From: Halieaceae bacterium MED-G27
GTDB taxonomy: Bacteria > Pseudomonadota > Gammaproteobacteria > Pseudomonadales > Halieaceae
Length of the DNA: 64,000 nucleotides
Assembly (NCBI GenBank): GCA_002456975.1
Contig: NTKA01000002.1
Span: forward strand, 1-64,000
Direction: 5' to 3'
The notes beneath the pieces are model-generated. The model was given only the letters and a program-made list of their open reading frames with translations, was not told the origin of the DNA and ran no database searches. A program made the translations under genes and the position numbers. Below are positions 36,327 to 47,186 of the stretch, in pieces. Position 1 is the stretch's first letter, and each line of letters begins with the position of its first letter.

Positions 36327-37465
36327 GCCAGCAGCTCTTTTAAATCGATCAGTGCCGCATTCGCGCGCGACAAGTAACTGGCCATGACCAAGCTGTGATT
36401 AGCCCAAATGCCAAAGCCTGAACCATTTAGGATAATCGGGCTCCAGACAGTTTGCTGGGTTGCTTCGAGCTCTCGAATAATCTGTCTAAGACTGACGGTG
36501 GCGTTTTTCTTTTCGAGCACGTCGGCAAAATCGACTTCTGCCGCGCGCAAAAAGTGGATTAATGCATACGCGGCACCGCGACTTTCGTAATAAACATTGT
36601 CAACTTCGTGCCACGGTGTCTTGACGATAAATTCATCGCGCTCAAGCGTTGATTGGGTAGCAGCGGCATCACCAGCCAGATCGGTGTTAATTCGTCGCTG
36701 CCCGACACTCGCTGATAACCTCTGAGACAGGCTTCCCAACCGCTTTTCGGCCATACCCAGCCAGAAACTCAAGTTATCGGCGCGAGCGTAAAACTGAGCG
36801 CTATCTTCTCCGGTTTCAGGCAGTCGGTTTAAGTACGAGTTAATGTATCGGCGAGCGTCTTTATACTCGGATTCGGTCGCGGGTAATGCCCAGCTCGTGT
36901 ACTGAAAGTTAATTCGGGGCTCTGCCAGTGTGAGATCTACATCTTCCTGAGACTGCGATTGTGATCGGCTCAATACTTCTCGCAACGCGCGGGCTAAATC
37001 GCGGCTCTGGATTAACACGCCGTATTCCCAGCTTGGCATGTTGTCCATAAAGGTGCCCGGTGGCGTGATGTCGTTACTCAAGTAGCCGCCGTTTTTTTCC
37101 AATAACAAGCGGGTGACCTCAAGCAATGCTGCCGTCGTAGTCGCGCCGGTGATGGGCTGGTCTGTCGTAGCGAGATAGCGGTCTCGGTTGTCGACCACAT
37201 CAAAAGAATTAGGCGGTAGGCTCCAGTAATAACCAAGGGTCAAGGTCAGCAGAGAGTAGCCGCCGATAACGGCGATGATCGCTCGTCGACCACCCGGTGT
37301 CTGCAATGCTCGAAGCGTATCTCTCGATGGCATTAACGCGCTTACGCGTTTTTTCACCCAGTCAAAACGCTGCGTTGGGGCGGAACTCGCCGCTTCACCC
37401 GATGACTCTTCGGGTTGCGGTTCTTCCGGCTTTGGGTCGTCGGGACTAGTGATGGTGTCCACCAT
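36317..37465 (-). CDS. DUF2333 family membrane protein
   Basis: The product of about 382 residues has a Glu/Pro/Ser-rich cytoplasmic N-terminus and one transmembrane segment (AIIAVIGGYSLLTLTLGYYW). A periplasmic domain with the DUF2333-type sequence GGYLSNDITPPGTFMDNMPSWEYGVLIQ follows. Function unknown. ATG 37465 overlaps the copper chaperone gene end by 20 nt; an earlier in-frame Met at 37498 is less likely. The family is common in gammaproteobacteria. Confidence 0.85.
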   Translation of the reverse strand: MVDTITSPDDPKPEEPQPEESSGEAASSAPTQRFDWVKKRVSALMPSRDTLRALQTPGGRRAIIAVIGGYSLLTLTLGYYWSLPPNSFDVVDNRDRYLATTDQPITGATTTAALLEVTRLLLEKNGGYLSNDITPPGTFMDNMPSWEYGVLIQSRDLARALREVLSRSQSQSQEDVDLTLAEPRINFQYTSWALPATESEYKDARRYINSYLNRLPETGEDSAQFYARADNLSFWLGMAEKRLGSLSQRLSASVGQRRINTDLAGDAAATQSTLERDEFIVKTPWHEVDNVYYESRGAAYALIHFLRAAEVDFADVLEKKNATVSLRQIIRELEATQQTVWSPIILNGSGFGIWANHSLVMASYLSRANAALIDLKELLAQG

Positions 37466-37892
37466 GCTTTGCCTGTCTACGAATCTGGGCGTCCGCACAT
37501 ACCGAATCGCCTGTCTCTAGCATAAAGCAGATATTGGCAGATTGCCCTATTTCTAGGGGGGTAGTGAGCTTCATTAGCATCAGGTGCAGGCCACCCGGCT
37601 CAAGTGTTACTTGTTGTCCCGGTGCGATTGATAGCGCTGCGACAGGTCGCATCATTGCTCGATCATTTCGCAACTGTGTTTCGTGAATGGATGCCCGATC
37701 AGCAATCGATGTCGACACTGATACCACACTTAAAGGATCGGTACCGTTGTTTCTCATGGCACCATAGGCGGCGGTCATAGTCATGTGGGGAGGTGCCGCG
37801 CGCACCCATAGCTCTTCAATTAAAAAGTCGTCTGACGCTGTGACCGTGGTCGGCAGCAACAGTAGCGAGACAAGTGACAGCAGACGCATCAT
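37446..37892 (-). CDS. Periplasmic copper chaperone PCu(A)C
   Basis: The product of about 148 residues has a signal peptide ending TTVTA. It carries the PCu(A)C copper-site pattern: His and Met in PPHMTMTAAYGAM and the second pair in GLHLMLMKL (H-M-x-M spacing). These proteins bring Cu(I) to the Cu(A) centre of cytochrome oxidase. The start MMRLLSLV at 37892 removes a 18-residue extension without signal character. It lies between dsbD and the DUF2333 gene; DsbD may keep its redox partners reduced. Confidence 0.88.
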   Translation of the reverse strand: MMRLLSLVSLLLLPTTVTASDDFLIEELWVRAAPPHMTMTAAYGAMRNNGTDPLSVVSVSTSIADRASIHETQLRNDRAMMRPVAALSIAPGQQVTLEPGGLHLMLMKLTTPLEIGQSANICFMLETGDSVCADAQIRRQAKHGGHHH

Positions 37893-37926
37893 GAATTTTT
37901 CTCTCTCGGACGAACGTGATGTGAGG

Positions 37927-39657
37927 TCAGCGACGCGCCATTTCAATAGCTTCGAGTACCATATCTTGGGTCAATAGCTGAGGCAGAATGATCGGTTCGC
38001 TCGATACTCCGCTTGGATACATGACATAAAGCGGAATGCCACTGCGGCCATGGGATTGCACGAATTCACCGATGGCGGGATCGTAATCGGTCCAGTCAGC
38101 AATCATGTAGGGGATGTCTGCTTCGGCGAAGGCGGTTTTCATTGACGGTGTAAATAGCACCGCTGCCTCGTTGGCGAGACAGGTAATACACCAGTCAGCA
38201 GTGACATCCACGAAGACTGGTTCACCGCGTGCTCGCAGATCTGACAATGCTGGAGCAGACCAGGCGACTTGACCGTCATCCAGAGCTTTGTCGCGCCCGG
38301 TATCGTTGCTGGGAATACCCAGGAAAATGGCAACGGCGAGCAAAACCGCAGTCAGTACTTTGTTGCGGAAACTGTCGCCGTAGAGATAAAGGGCGAGGGC
38401 AAGCACCACTAAGCCTGCGAGTGCAGACGCCATCGTGTTGATTCCAGATTGATTACCGGCAACCCACAACAGCCACACCGCGGTCAGGTAAAGAGGGAAC
38501 GCTAGCACTTGCTTCGCAGTTTCCATCCATGCGCCGGGCCTGGGTAGCAACCGCGCCACTGTACCGCTGTAGCTCAGCAACACCATAGGCAAGGCCATAC
38601 CCAGTCCTAGAAAAGCGAAGATAATCAGAGTGATGTGTAATGGCTGGGTCAGCGCATATCCCAAAGCACTGCCCATAAAGGGTGCCGTGCAAGGGCTTGC
38701 AACCACGACAGCCAAGACACCGGTAAAAAAGCTTCCCGCGGCGCCGTCTTTCTCGGTGAGCGACTGACCGATATTCATCCAACTACTCCCGAGCTGGATG
38801 ACGCCATTGAGCGACAGACCCATGGCGGTAAACAAATAGGCGAGACCAATGACAAAGCCTGTCGACTGTAGCTGGAACCCCCAGCCAATCAGTTGCCCGG
38901 TTTGTTGTATGGCAATAAGCACAGCGGCGATTACAACAAAGCTTGTGACCACACCCGCGGCATAAATTAGGCTGTCACGCTGGTGAGCGCTGCGATCTCC
39001 TTGAGTAAAGCTCAGCGCCTTGAGTGATAGCACCGGAAAAACGCAGGGCATGATATTCAGAATCAGGCCACCGAGAAGGGCAAATAACAGCGCAGCCAGC
39101 ACGCTCATGTCTGGAGCTTTGGACGAGCTATCGGCAACGGTGACGGGCGATAAACTTCCAGCCTTCACCTCACCGGATTCGAGGTGCCAGAGAAAAGTCT
39201 TGGTGCGTGGGGGATAGCAAAGCCCGGCATCGGCACAACCCTGGTAGGTAACAGCGAGCTCGACAAGCTCCACCGCTTTATCGGTCTCGAGATCAAGACC
39301 TAGATCGGCGAACTGATAATAGACTTCGACATCACCAAAGAATTCATCGGTTTTTGCGAGTCCGTCAGGTATCGTAAGTTCTGCCTCTAGCGGCTCGTCT
39401 TGATCGCGGGCTTTCACCTTAAATGCATGTCGATACAGGTAATAATCGGGCGCAATAATCCAGCCTAACGTCGCCTGACCATCATTCCCACTCACCACAT
39501 CGAGCTGGTATGCCTCATCGACCGGGAGGAATTCGGATTGTTGCTGTGTGTAGGATGCAAGACTGCTCTGAGCCTGCGTCCAAGATGACAGCAACAAGCC
39601 TACCAAGACGGCGATATAGCCGACCAAGGGACGATACGTAGTGAGAAAATGGCTCAT
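37927..39657 (-). CDS. dsbD: Thiol:disulfide interchange protein DsbD
   Basis: The product of about 576 residues has an exported N-terminal alpha domain with the redox pair in GCADAGLCYPP. The eight-helix transmembrane beta domain follows (MPCVFPVLSLK and VASPCTAPFMG carry its two Cys), and the C-terminal thioredoxin-like gamma domain has DWCITC. It moves electrons from cytoplasmic thioredoxin to periplasmic proteins. ATG 39657 (MSHFLTTYRP) is preferred to the longer frame. It lies 7 nt after the pentapeptide gene and before the copper chaperone. Confidence 0.94.
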   Translation of the reverse strand: MSHFLTTYRPLVGYIAVLVGLLLSSWTQAQSSLASYTQQQSEFLPVDEAYQLDVVSGNDGQATLGWIIAPDYYLYRHAFKVKARDQDEPLEAELTIPDGLAKTDEFFGDVEVYYQFADLGLDLETDKAVELVELAVTYQGCADAGLCYPPRTKTFLWHLESGEVKAGSLSPVTVADSSSKAPDMSVLAALLFALLGGLILNIMPCVFPVLSLKALSFTQGDRSAHQRDSLIYAAGVVTSFVVIAAVLIAIQQTGQLIGWGFQLQSTGFVIGLAYLFTAMGLSLNGVIQLGSSWMNIGQSLTEKDGAAGSFFTGVLAVVVASPCTAPFMGSALGYALTQPLHITLIIFAFLGLGMALPMVLLSYSGTVARLLPRPGAWMETAKQVLAFPLYLTAVWLLWVAGNQSGINTMASALAGLVVLALALYLYGDSFRNKVLTAVLLAVAIFLGIPSNDTGRDKALDDGQVAWSAPALSDLRARGEPVFVDVTADWCITCLANEAAVLFTPSMKTAFAEADIPYMIADWTDYDPAIGEFVQSHGRSGIPLYVMYPSGVSSEPIILPQLLTQDMVLEAIEMARR

Positions 39658-39664
39658 TAATCGA

Positions 39665-40015
39665 TTACTGGTAGCGAAGGCGGGTGCCGAGGTCGAGTGA
39701 CAGTCGGATTTCGTCAGCACTCAGCTCGTCAGGGAAAAATACCCCGGATACTTTTGCATCGAGCAGGCTCGCGCCTCTCAAGTCGGTCTCTCGGAAGTCG
39801 ATTCCCGACAGGTCACAGTTCCGGAAATAGGCATTGGAAAAATCGAGTCCTCTGGCGTTGAGCTTCCTGAGGTCTCGACCGCGATAATCTCCGCCACTCA
39901 GCGATGAGCAGTCCATTGCATCCCGATTGGTATTAAAGCTATCGACATCCTCGTGGCGAAGCATCAAGTACAGAGGATCGTCTTTAATCTCTGGTTTGAC
40001 TTCTCGGTCGCTCAT
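39665..40015 (-). CDS. Pentapeptide-repeat protein
   Basis: The product of 116 residues (ATG at 40015, MSDREVK) has about seven A(D/N)LxX-type pentapeptides between residues 35 and 95 (YRGRDLRKLNARGLDFSN ... DLSGIDFRETDLRGASL). They would form a short right-handed quadrilateral helix. Function unknown. It precedes dsbD by 7 nt and probably shares its transcript. Confidence 0.82.
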   Translation of the reverse strand: MSDREVKPEIKDDPLYLMLRHEDVDSFNTNRDAMDCSSLSGGDYRGRDLRKLNARGLDFSNAYFRNCDLSGIDFRETDLRGASLLDAKVSGVFFPDELSADEIRLSLDLGTRLRYQ

Positions 40016-40057
40016 GCTGTCTCCTGATGTGTCCTGATAACCCCACCAACTTGCCTT

Positions 40058-40098
40058 TTGCCTGCACAACGGCGTCGGCTCGCAACCTATGCAGGCAA
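40058..40098. other. Perfect 9-bp inverted repeat in the gap before the pentapeptide gene
   Basis: TTGCCTGCA (40058-40066) and TGCAGGCAA (40090-40098) are perfect complements separated by 23 nt, in the 180-nt gap between the PfkB kinase and the pentapeptide-dsbD genes. It could be a terminator stem for the kinase or an operator. No T-run follows it on either strand. Nothing else is seen in this gap. Confidence 0.4.
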
Positions 40099-40195
40099 CA
40101 GATCATACCTGTGGGTCACGCCCCGCGATGTGTACGGTAGTGTAAGGCCTTTGGTCTCACCTGCGATAGCAGAGCCCTGGCATTTTCAATGAAGT

Positions 40196-41197
40196 TTAGT
40201 TGACAAAAAAAGCGTCGCGTAGCTCGATCGTTTGCGCTTGTGTCAGTCGTGGGCCGTGTTCGCAGACAACAGCAGCTGACGCTTCGGATGCGAAAGCACA
40301 GGCTGTTAAACTGCTCTCGCCACGCCACCGCGAGTAAAAGTAGGCACCGGCAAACATATCGCCGGCGCCATTGGTGTTAATGGCGTCGACTGCTTTTGCG
40401 TTTAAGCGGTGCATTTTATCGCCATCGAATACCAGACAGCCCTCGGCGCCCAGTGTGATGACAAATTCGCTGGCAATGGCGCGCATCGCCTCAGCGGCTG
40501 CGTCTAAATTGTCGGTTCCGGCCCATTCGAGAGCCTCGATCTCATTACAGAATATAAAATCCACACCATCGCTTATAATCGCATCGAGGTTGTCTCTGAA
40601 ATAGGTCACCATGCCTGGGTCTGAAAAGCTGACAGCGACTTTCGTGCCATTGGCTTGCGCAACCCGCTTGGTCTCCAGTGCTGCCTCTTGGCCCGTCGGT
40701 GACGTGACCAAATAACCTTCGATGTAAACCCACACGGAGTTTGCGATAGCGGCTTTATTCACCTCGGTGATTGAAAGTTGCTCTGAGATACCCAGAAAAG
40801 TGTTCATGCTGCGTTCCGCATCGGGGGAAACCAGCACGATGCACTTACCTGTGGTCCCGTCGCGTCGTCCGTTGGCGAAGCCGTGGGCGACGCCGCATTG
40901 TTCGAGATCACGAACATAGATGTCACCGTCGGCATCATTCGCGACGAGACAACTCATGTACGAAGGGGCTCCGAACTGCGAAGCTGCGATCATACTGTTC
41001 CCCGCACTGCCGCCACAGGCGTGAGTGGCTGTGGCTAGCTGCTCGCTAAGATATGTCTTGATTTCGGTTTGCCGGCCCTCGTCGACCAAGGTCATCATGC
41101 CTTTGTCGACTCCGAGATGTTTAAGATCGGCGTCGGTGACAGCGATTTCGGTATCGACCAAAGCCGCACCGATGGCGTAAACAAAATAGTCAGACAT
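40196..41197 (-). CDS. PfkB-family carbohydrate/adenosine kinase
   Basis: This 333-residue protein has the ribokinase-family signatures: GGSAGNSMIAASQFG near residue 60, and the second PfkB signature NTNGAGDMFAGAYFY with the catalytic Asp near the C-terminus. The first residue of that motif is Asn instead of the usual Asp. Sequences of this kind are usually named adenosine kinase, but ribose or fructose substrates cannot be ruled out. It is a single gene. Confidence 0.82.
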   Translation of the reverse strand: MSDYFVYAIGAALVDTEIAVTDADLKHLGVDKGMMTLVDEGRQTEIKTYLSEQLATATHACGGSAGNSMIAASQFGAPSYMSCLVANDADGDIYVRDLEQCGVAHGFANGRRDGTTGKCIVLVSPDAERSMNTFLGISEQLSITEVNKAAIANSVWVYIEGYLVTSPTGQEAALETKRVAQANGTKVAVSFSDPGMVTYFRDNLDAIISDGVDFIFCNEIEALEWAGTDNLDAAAEAMRAIASEFVITLGAEGCLVFDGDKMHRLNAKAVDAINTNGAGDMFAGAYFYSRWRGESSLTACAFASEASAAVVCEHGPRLTQAQTIELRDAFFVN

Positions 41198-41309
41198 GGG
41201 ATTTTCCTGTTGGCGTTAAGCTTGTGATTAAGAGGTAGGCTGCGAAGCGCGAATCATAACCGCTTTGACGGTCTTGTGTGGATGAAGTTGGATAACCCAG
41301 GGGTACAGG

Positions 41310-41894
41310 GTGATAGAAAATTTTGCGTCGATTGTTAATTGTCTGAAGGCCGCCACCAGTCCCAAGCTCTCGTCTATTGATAATGCGAAACGGGCGGCGG
41401 TGGCGATCGCACTCAGAGACGGTGCACAGGGCTGTGAATTACTTATGATTCAACGAGCCGTCAGAGAGGGCGACCCCTGGTCAGGCCACATGGGGTTTCC
41501 CGGTGGACGCCGTGAGCCTGGCGATAGCTCTAACCTCGACTGTGCCTTGCGCGAGACGCGCGAAGAAATTGGCGCGGATTACCAAGCGTATGGAGAGTTG
41601 CTCTGTCAATTGTCCGACGTCAACACGGGCTGGCGCGCTGACCGACCAGAGATGCTAGTGGCTCCTTTCGTGTTTTCGTTGAGCAAGCAACCAGTATTCA
41701 GCCTCAATCACGAGGTGGATAGTGTCTTATGGGTGCCGATTAGTTTTTTGCTGGATTCGTCAAACCGTAGTTTGCATCAATGGCAGTGGCGAGATCGATC
41801 GTTGGAGACCGATTGTTATCACTATGAGGGACGCTTGATTTGGGGCCTGTCGCTCATGATGATCGATGAACTACTCGAGATTATCCGGATTTGA
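41310..41894 (+). CDS. NUDIX hydrolase (NudL/CoA-pyrophosphatase-like)
   Basis: This 194-residue protein has the NUDIX box in GFPGGRREPGDSSNLDCALRETREEIG with the metal-binding REtxEE core. Before it lies WSGHMGFPGG, resembling the HxGQxxFPGG motif of NudL/CoaSE enzymes that split CoA into 3',5'-ADP and phosphopantetheine. Substrate is inferred. The 3' end overlaps the convergent small exported-protein gene by 24 bp. Confidence 0.83.
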   Translation: MIENFASIVNCLKAATSPKLSSIDNAKRAAVAIALRDGAQGCELLMIQRAVREGDPWSGHMGFPGGRREPGDSSNLDCALRETREEIGADYQAYGELLCQLSDVNTGWRADRPEMLVAPFVFSLSKQPVFSLNHEVDSVLWVPISFLLDSSNRSLHQWQWRDRSLETDCYHYEGRLIWGLSLMMIDELLEIIRI

Positions 41895-42586
41895 GTCATC
41901 GAGTGGCTCTGTCGGAGGAAGCAGACTGCCCCGACGCATAAAGCCGCGAGACGCCCGTTTCAGTGCTTCGAGCTCAGGATCAATCTCGCTCGCGCGAATC
42001 AGTGAATTCACACTAGCCTCTCCCGCGACAAAGCTTTCGATATGGTTCACCAGCACGGGGTTCATCTTCGGTGCATCGGCAAACCGTGGCATCCCTGGGA
42101 TGAGGTTGCCCGTGGCTCGCTGGCCACGCACTGCTAGCCAATAACCACCGCAGCTGGACAGCGAATAGTCGTCAACCCTTCCGTAGCTGATATTTGGAGT
42201 GGAGGGGTTAAACCCGCCCTCGGGGATTGCTTCGATTTTGTCGAGCGCAAGGACCCAGCGACTACCCTCTGGGAACTTGTCGATATCGGGACGGCAATAA
42301 TCGCCCGCTTTCATCCATACCCTGAGGTTTTCGTGCCATTCAGCCCCTTGGTACGTGTCTTCGATGGAGATATCTGCAGCATTGCCGCGGTGGCGTTCGA
42401 TGCTGGCGAGCACGATGATATCGGTGTCCTTCGCCACTTCGCTAAAGCTGCCCTGCCATAAACACTCGCAGGCGTGAGCGGTGGGCGTCGTCAAACCGGC
42501 TAACAATGTGGATAGGGCGATATTGCTCGCTAGGTATCGCCGCGACAATCTCGCGATAGTTCCTTCTGTCAAAAAACCAATCGGCA

Positions 42587-42587
<1 letters not shown>
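41871..42587 (-). CDS. Small exported protein of unknown function
   Basis: The protein of up to 238 residues has a hydrophobic signal-like segment (IALSTLLAGLTTPTAHA). The mature start ACECLWQGSFSEVAKDTDIIVLASIE is similar to the CxCxxxS-x-DxV opening of NTR/TIMP-like domains found in some bacterial exported proteins. Five Cys are seen (two at the start, CRPDIDK, SSCGGYW). The GTG at 42587 overlaps the hemB stop by one base. Function unknown; the OB-fold/NTR suggestion is weak. Confidence 0.7.
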
Positions 42588-43612
<1,025 letters not shown>

Positions 43613-44893
43613 CTACAGCGACGCGAACGCTCGGTCCGCGGCGACTATCGTTGCGTTGATATCTTCTTCGGTATGAGCCGATGACATGAAGCCAGCTTCG
43701 AAGGATGCGGGTGCTAAATAAACACCCTCGTCCAGCATTGCGTGGAAGAATCGGTTGAACTGCTCAACGTTGGCACTGATCACCTGAGGGTATTGAGTCA
43801 CTTTCTCATCTTCGGTGAAAAAGAAGCCGAACATACTTCCCAAATGATTGGTGGTAAACGGTATGCCAGCCTTGTTCGCTGATGCCTGCATACCCTCACA
43901 GAGTTGTGTGGTGCGAGCAAACAAACCCTCGTAGAAACCGGGTTCGGAGATAATATCAAGCGTCGCAAGCCCTGAGGCCATGGCTACCGGATTCCCCGAC
44001 AAGGTACCTGCTTGATAAACCGGGCCCAGCGGTGAAATGTGATTCATGATGTCAGCTCGGCCGCCAAAGGCACCGACGGGCATGCCGCCGCCAATCACTT
44101 TGCCGAGGCAAGTGAGATCGGGCTCAATGTTTAAAAAGCCCTGAGCACAGTGGGTGCCGAAGCGAAAGCCAGTCATCACCTCATCGAAGATCAATACGCT
44201 GCCGTGCTGAGTGCAAAGCTCGCGCATGCCTTCTAGATAGCCGGGCTCAGGCAAAATACAGTTCATATTGCCGGTAACGGGCTCAGTAATGACGCAGGCA
44301 ATTTGATCGCCCAGCTCCGCAAATGCCTGCTCAAGCGCTCCGAGATCGTTGAAGGGCAGGGTGATCGTGTGTTGTGCGAGCACCTCAGGGACCCCTGGTG
44401 AGCTCGGCACACCAAAGGTCAGCGCGCCAGACCCTGCTTTTATGAGCAGAGAGTCTGAGTGTCCGTGGTAGCAGCCCTCAAATTTAATGATCTTGTCGCG
44501 TCCAGTCGCACCGCGGGCCAGCCGAATCGCACTCATCGTGGCTTCGGTGCCCGAGCTGGTCATTCTCACTTGCTCGAGTGATGGCACGAGTGAACAAAGG
44601 CGTTCAGCAAGTTCGATCTCGATTTCCGTCGGGCAGCCAAAGCTGAGACCGTGTTGTGCGGTATCTATCACGGCCGCTCGGACTTTGGGATGGTTGTGAC
44701 CCATGATCATGGGTCCCCAGGACAAGACATAGTCGATATAGCGTTTCTGATCTACATCAAAGATGTAGGCGCCCTCGGCCCGCTCCATAAAGCGCGGTGT
44801 GCCACCGACTGCCTTGAAGGCACGCACCGGAGAGTTGACACCACCCGGTATCGGGCCCTGCGCTCGCTCAAATAGCTGTTCTGATTTGGTCAT
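43613..44893 (-). CDS. hemL: Glutamate-1-semialdehyde 2,1-aminomutase
   Basis: This 426-residue PLP enzyme shows [44 protein letters not shown] and the PLP lysine in [17 protein letters not shown]. It makes 5-aminolevulinate in the C5 pathway. Together with hemJ and hemB it forms a haem-synthesis run on the minus strand. Confidence 0.97.
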   Translation of the reverse strand: MTKSEQLFERAQGPIPGGVNSPVRAFKAVGGTPRFMERAEGAYIFDVDQKRYIDYVLSWGPMIMGHNHPKVRAAVIDTAQHGLSFGCPTEIEIELAERLCSLVPSLEQVRMTSSGTEATMSAIRLARGATGRDKIIKFEGCYHGHSDSLLIKAGSGALTFGVPSSPGVPEVLAQHTITLPFNDLGALEQAFAELGDQIACVITEPVTGNMNCILPEPGYLEGMRELCTQHGSVLIFDEVMTGFRFGTHCAQGFLNIEPDLTCLGKVIGGGMPVGAFGGRADIMNHISPLGPVYQAGTLSGNPVAMASGLATLDIISEPGFYEGLFARTTQLCEGMQASANKAGIPFTTNHLGSMFGFFFTEDEKVTQYPQVISANVEQFNRFFHAMLDEGVYLAPASFEAGFMSSAHTEEDINATIVAADRAFASL

Positions 44894-44958
44894 TGACCTT
44901 ATTCCCCCGGACGTTGAGTCATTTAGTTATCGTCATTTTATCGCAGTGTGGTTCGCGT

Positions 44959-45378
44959 TTAGGTGGGTCGGATGTAAACCAAGAGCACGATAGCGAACAG
45001 AAATAGAACGGGCACTTCATTGAAGAACCGATAAAAAACATGAGTTTTTGAGTCGTCTCCGCTGTTGATACGAGTCACGTAGATGCCGCATTGGATATGA
45101 TAAGCGAGTAGACACAGGACGCCGGCTAGTTTTAGTTGCATCCAGGTAGTCTCTAAATAGCCTGTCAATGCATAGCTCAATCGCCAGATGCCAAGCACCA
45201 GTGCTAGCACCATCAGTGGAGTCACGAATTTGAATAATTTGCGCGCCATTGTGGCGAGCGTTCGTTTAGTCGCCGGGTCATCGGCTTGAGCGTAGTAGAC
45301 AAAAATACGCGGTAGGTAGAACAGCCCGGCGAACCAGGTGACTACGAATATGACATGAAGTCCTTGTATCCAAAGCAT
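44959..45378 (-). CDS. hemJ: HemJ-type protoporphyrinogen IX oxidase
   Basis: This 139-residue membrane protein has four hydrophobic segments, a conserved His near the start (MLWIQGLHVIFVVTWFAG) and a conserved Lys in WMQLKLAGVL. The family C-terminus FYRFFNEVPVLFLFAIVLLV is present. HemJ oxidises protoporphyrinogen IX in bacteria lacking HemG/HemY. The position directly before hemL-hemB supports the call over a generic CopD-like protein. Confidence 0.9.
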   Translation of the reverse strand: MLWIQGLHVIFVVTWFAGLFYLPRIFVYYAQADDPATKRTLATMARKLFKFVTPLMVLALVLGIWRLSYALTGYLETTWMQLKLAGVLCLLAYHIQCGIYVTRINSGDDSKTHVFYRFFNEVPVLFLFAIVLLVYIRPT

Positions 45379-45450
45379 TTGACGCTCCGCGCTGGCTTCG
45401 TCGGCAACAGCTTGTAAACTAGCGGCACAATATCAGATCTCGGAACTAAT

Positions 45451-46482
45451 TTGATGAATGTTGGCATCGTAGGGGCGACAGGCTACGCCGGTGTAGAGCT
45501 TATTCGCCTGTTATTGGCGCATCCGGGCATCGCGATAAAGCGACTGACATCGCGCGCTGAGGCCGGTCGACGCATCGATGACCTGTTCCCGAGCCTGCGC
45601 GGGTACTTGTCGTTGGCATTTGAAGATCCGGCTGAATCGCGGTTTGATGATTGCGATTTAGTCTTTTTTGCGACACCGCACGCGGTTTCGATGCACTCGA
45701 TGACTGATCTGCTAGCTAGGGGAAAGCGAGTGATCGACTTATCTGCTGATTTCCGTCTCCGTGATGTCGATATCTGGCAGGAGTGGTACGGCACCACGCA
45801 CGCAGCACCCGAACTGATCGCCGACGCGGTGTACGGCTTGCCTGAAGTCAACCGAGAGCAGATTTCCGGCGCTCAGTTAGTTGCTTGCCCGGGGTGTTAT
45901 CCGACCGCTGTGCAACTGGGTTTCCTGCCATTACTCGAGGCCAATGCTATCGAGCCTGACAGGCTGATTGCTTCGTGTGCTTCCGGGACCAGCGGTGCCG
46001 GTCGCGCCGCCAAGGTAAATCTGTTGTTAGCAGAGGCAAGCACATCGATGAAGGCCTATGCGGTATCGGGACATCGTCACCTGCCAGAGATGAAACAGGG
46101 CTTAACTGCGATCGCAGGGTCGGAGGTCGACCTCACCTTCGTGCCTCATTTGGCACCCATGACTCGCGGGATTCATGCAACTCTGTTTGCCAAGATGACG
46201 AAATCAGAGGTTGATGTAGCCACTCTCTACTCATCGCGTTACCGTGATGAGGCTTTTGTTTTGATGACAACCGGGCAATACGATCCCGAAACCCGCCATG
46301 TCGGCGGTACCAATCGTTGCGAAATGTCAGTGACTCGGCCAGGTGGTGGCGATACTGTTGTGATCACCGCCGCCATCGACAACCTGGTCAAGGGTGCAGC
46401 CGGGCAGGCTATCCAGGTCATGAATATTATGTTGGGTGAGCCTGAGACGCTTGGCCTGACCAGCCCTGCTGTCGTTCCCTAG
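45451..46482 (+). CDS. argC: N-acetyl-gamma-glutamyl-phosphate reductase
   Basis: This 343-residue protein has the NADP site [18 protein letters not shown], the catalytic Cys in [13 protein letters not shown] and the His in HRHLPEM. It reduces N-acetylglutamyl phosphate in arginine synthesis. It is first in a run argC - membrane protein - bactofilin - erpA. Confidence 0.97.
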   Translation: MMNVGIVGATGYAGVELIRLLLAHPGIAIKRLTSRAEAGRRIDDLFPSLRGYLSLAFEDPAESRFDDCDLVFFATPHAVSMHSMTDLLARGKRVIDLSADFRLRDVDIWQEWYGTTHAAPELIADAVYGLPEVNREQISGAQLVACPGCYPTAVQLGFLPLLEANAIEPDRLIASCASGTSGAGRAAKVNLLLAEASTSMKAYAVSGHRHLPEMKQGLTAIAGSEVDLTFVPHLAPMTRGIHATLFAKMTKSEVDVATLYSSRYRDEAFVLMTTGQYDPETRHVGGTNRCEMSVTRPGGGDTVVITAAIDNLVKGAAGQAIQVMNIMLGEPETLGLTSPAVVP

Positions 46483-46485
46483 CCA

Positions 46486-47169
46486 GTGGCGACCACCGAC
46501 TACAAGACGGTTGTGAAGCGGGTCAATGAGACCCGCCAGCGCCGCCTGTTTGCGTCGGCCGCTATCCTGTCACTACTACTACTTGGGGCAGTGTTCTACG
46601 CAGGCTTTCAACAAGGCGAAAAAAATCGGGTGCCACTGATCAGTAATGAGTCGGCACTGGCGGAAAGCATTGAAAAGCTGGAGGCTCGAACTGCGATCGA
46701 CGAGGCGACGCTCACTCAGTTGCGCAGAGATCTCGCCTCGAAAGAACAACAGGTCATGGAGCTCGAGAACGAACTGGTCTTCTATCGGGATATCATGTCA
46801 TCGGGCGAAGACGTGAGTTCGGTAAAAATCCGAGCGCCTGAGTTACGCTGGGATCCCAGTCGTCGCGTCTTTGACTATCGCGCTGTCATTCAGCGCTTGG
46901 CACCTGACGATCAATTCTATCGAGGTGAGTTGTCTGTGGGCCTTGTCGATGATCAAGGACAGGCGTTGTCACTGCCGGTCGGCGAGCCCGAGTCCGGCAA
47001 CCATGCGCTGGCTTTCAAGTATTTTCAGCGTGTGTCTGGCGAATTCGAGGTGCCCGACGGATTTTCTCCCGCTGGCGTCACCTTTGCCATAGAATTGACG
47101 TCACCTAGGCGTCGGCGTTTCAATGACCAACTCGATTGGACTGAAACGGTTGTATACGGCACGCAATAG
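46486..47169 (+). CDS. Single-pass membrane protein with coiled coil (DUF6776-like)
   Basis: This 227-residue protein starts at a GTG 3 nt after the argC stop. It has a short basic N-terminus and a transmembrane segment (AAILSLLLLGAVFYAGF, about 24-41). A coiled coil with heptads follows (about 56-100, SIEKLEARTAIDEATLTQLRRD), then a C-terminal beta-rich domain. The order argC - this family - bactofilin - erpA recurs in gammaproteobacteria, which suggests a link to cell-envelope shape or assembly. No activity known; the DUF number is from memory. Confidence 0.8.
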   Translation: MATTDYKTVVKRVNETRQRRLFASAAILSLLLLGAVFYAGFQQGEKNRVPLISNESALAESIEKLEARTAIDEATLTQLRRDLASKEQQVMELENELVFYRDIMSSGEDVSSVKIRAPELRWDPSRRVFDYRAVIQRLAPDDQFYRGELSVGLVDDQGQALSLPVGEPESGNHALAFKYFQRVSGEFEVPDGFSPAGVTFAIELTSPRRRRFNDQLDWTETVVYGTQ

Positions 47170-47186
47170 ATGATGGAGCGCTAACT

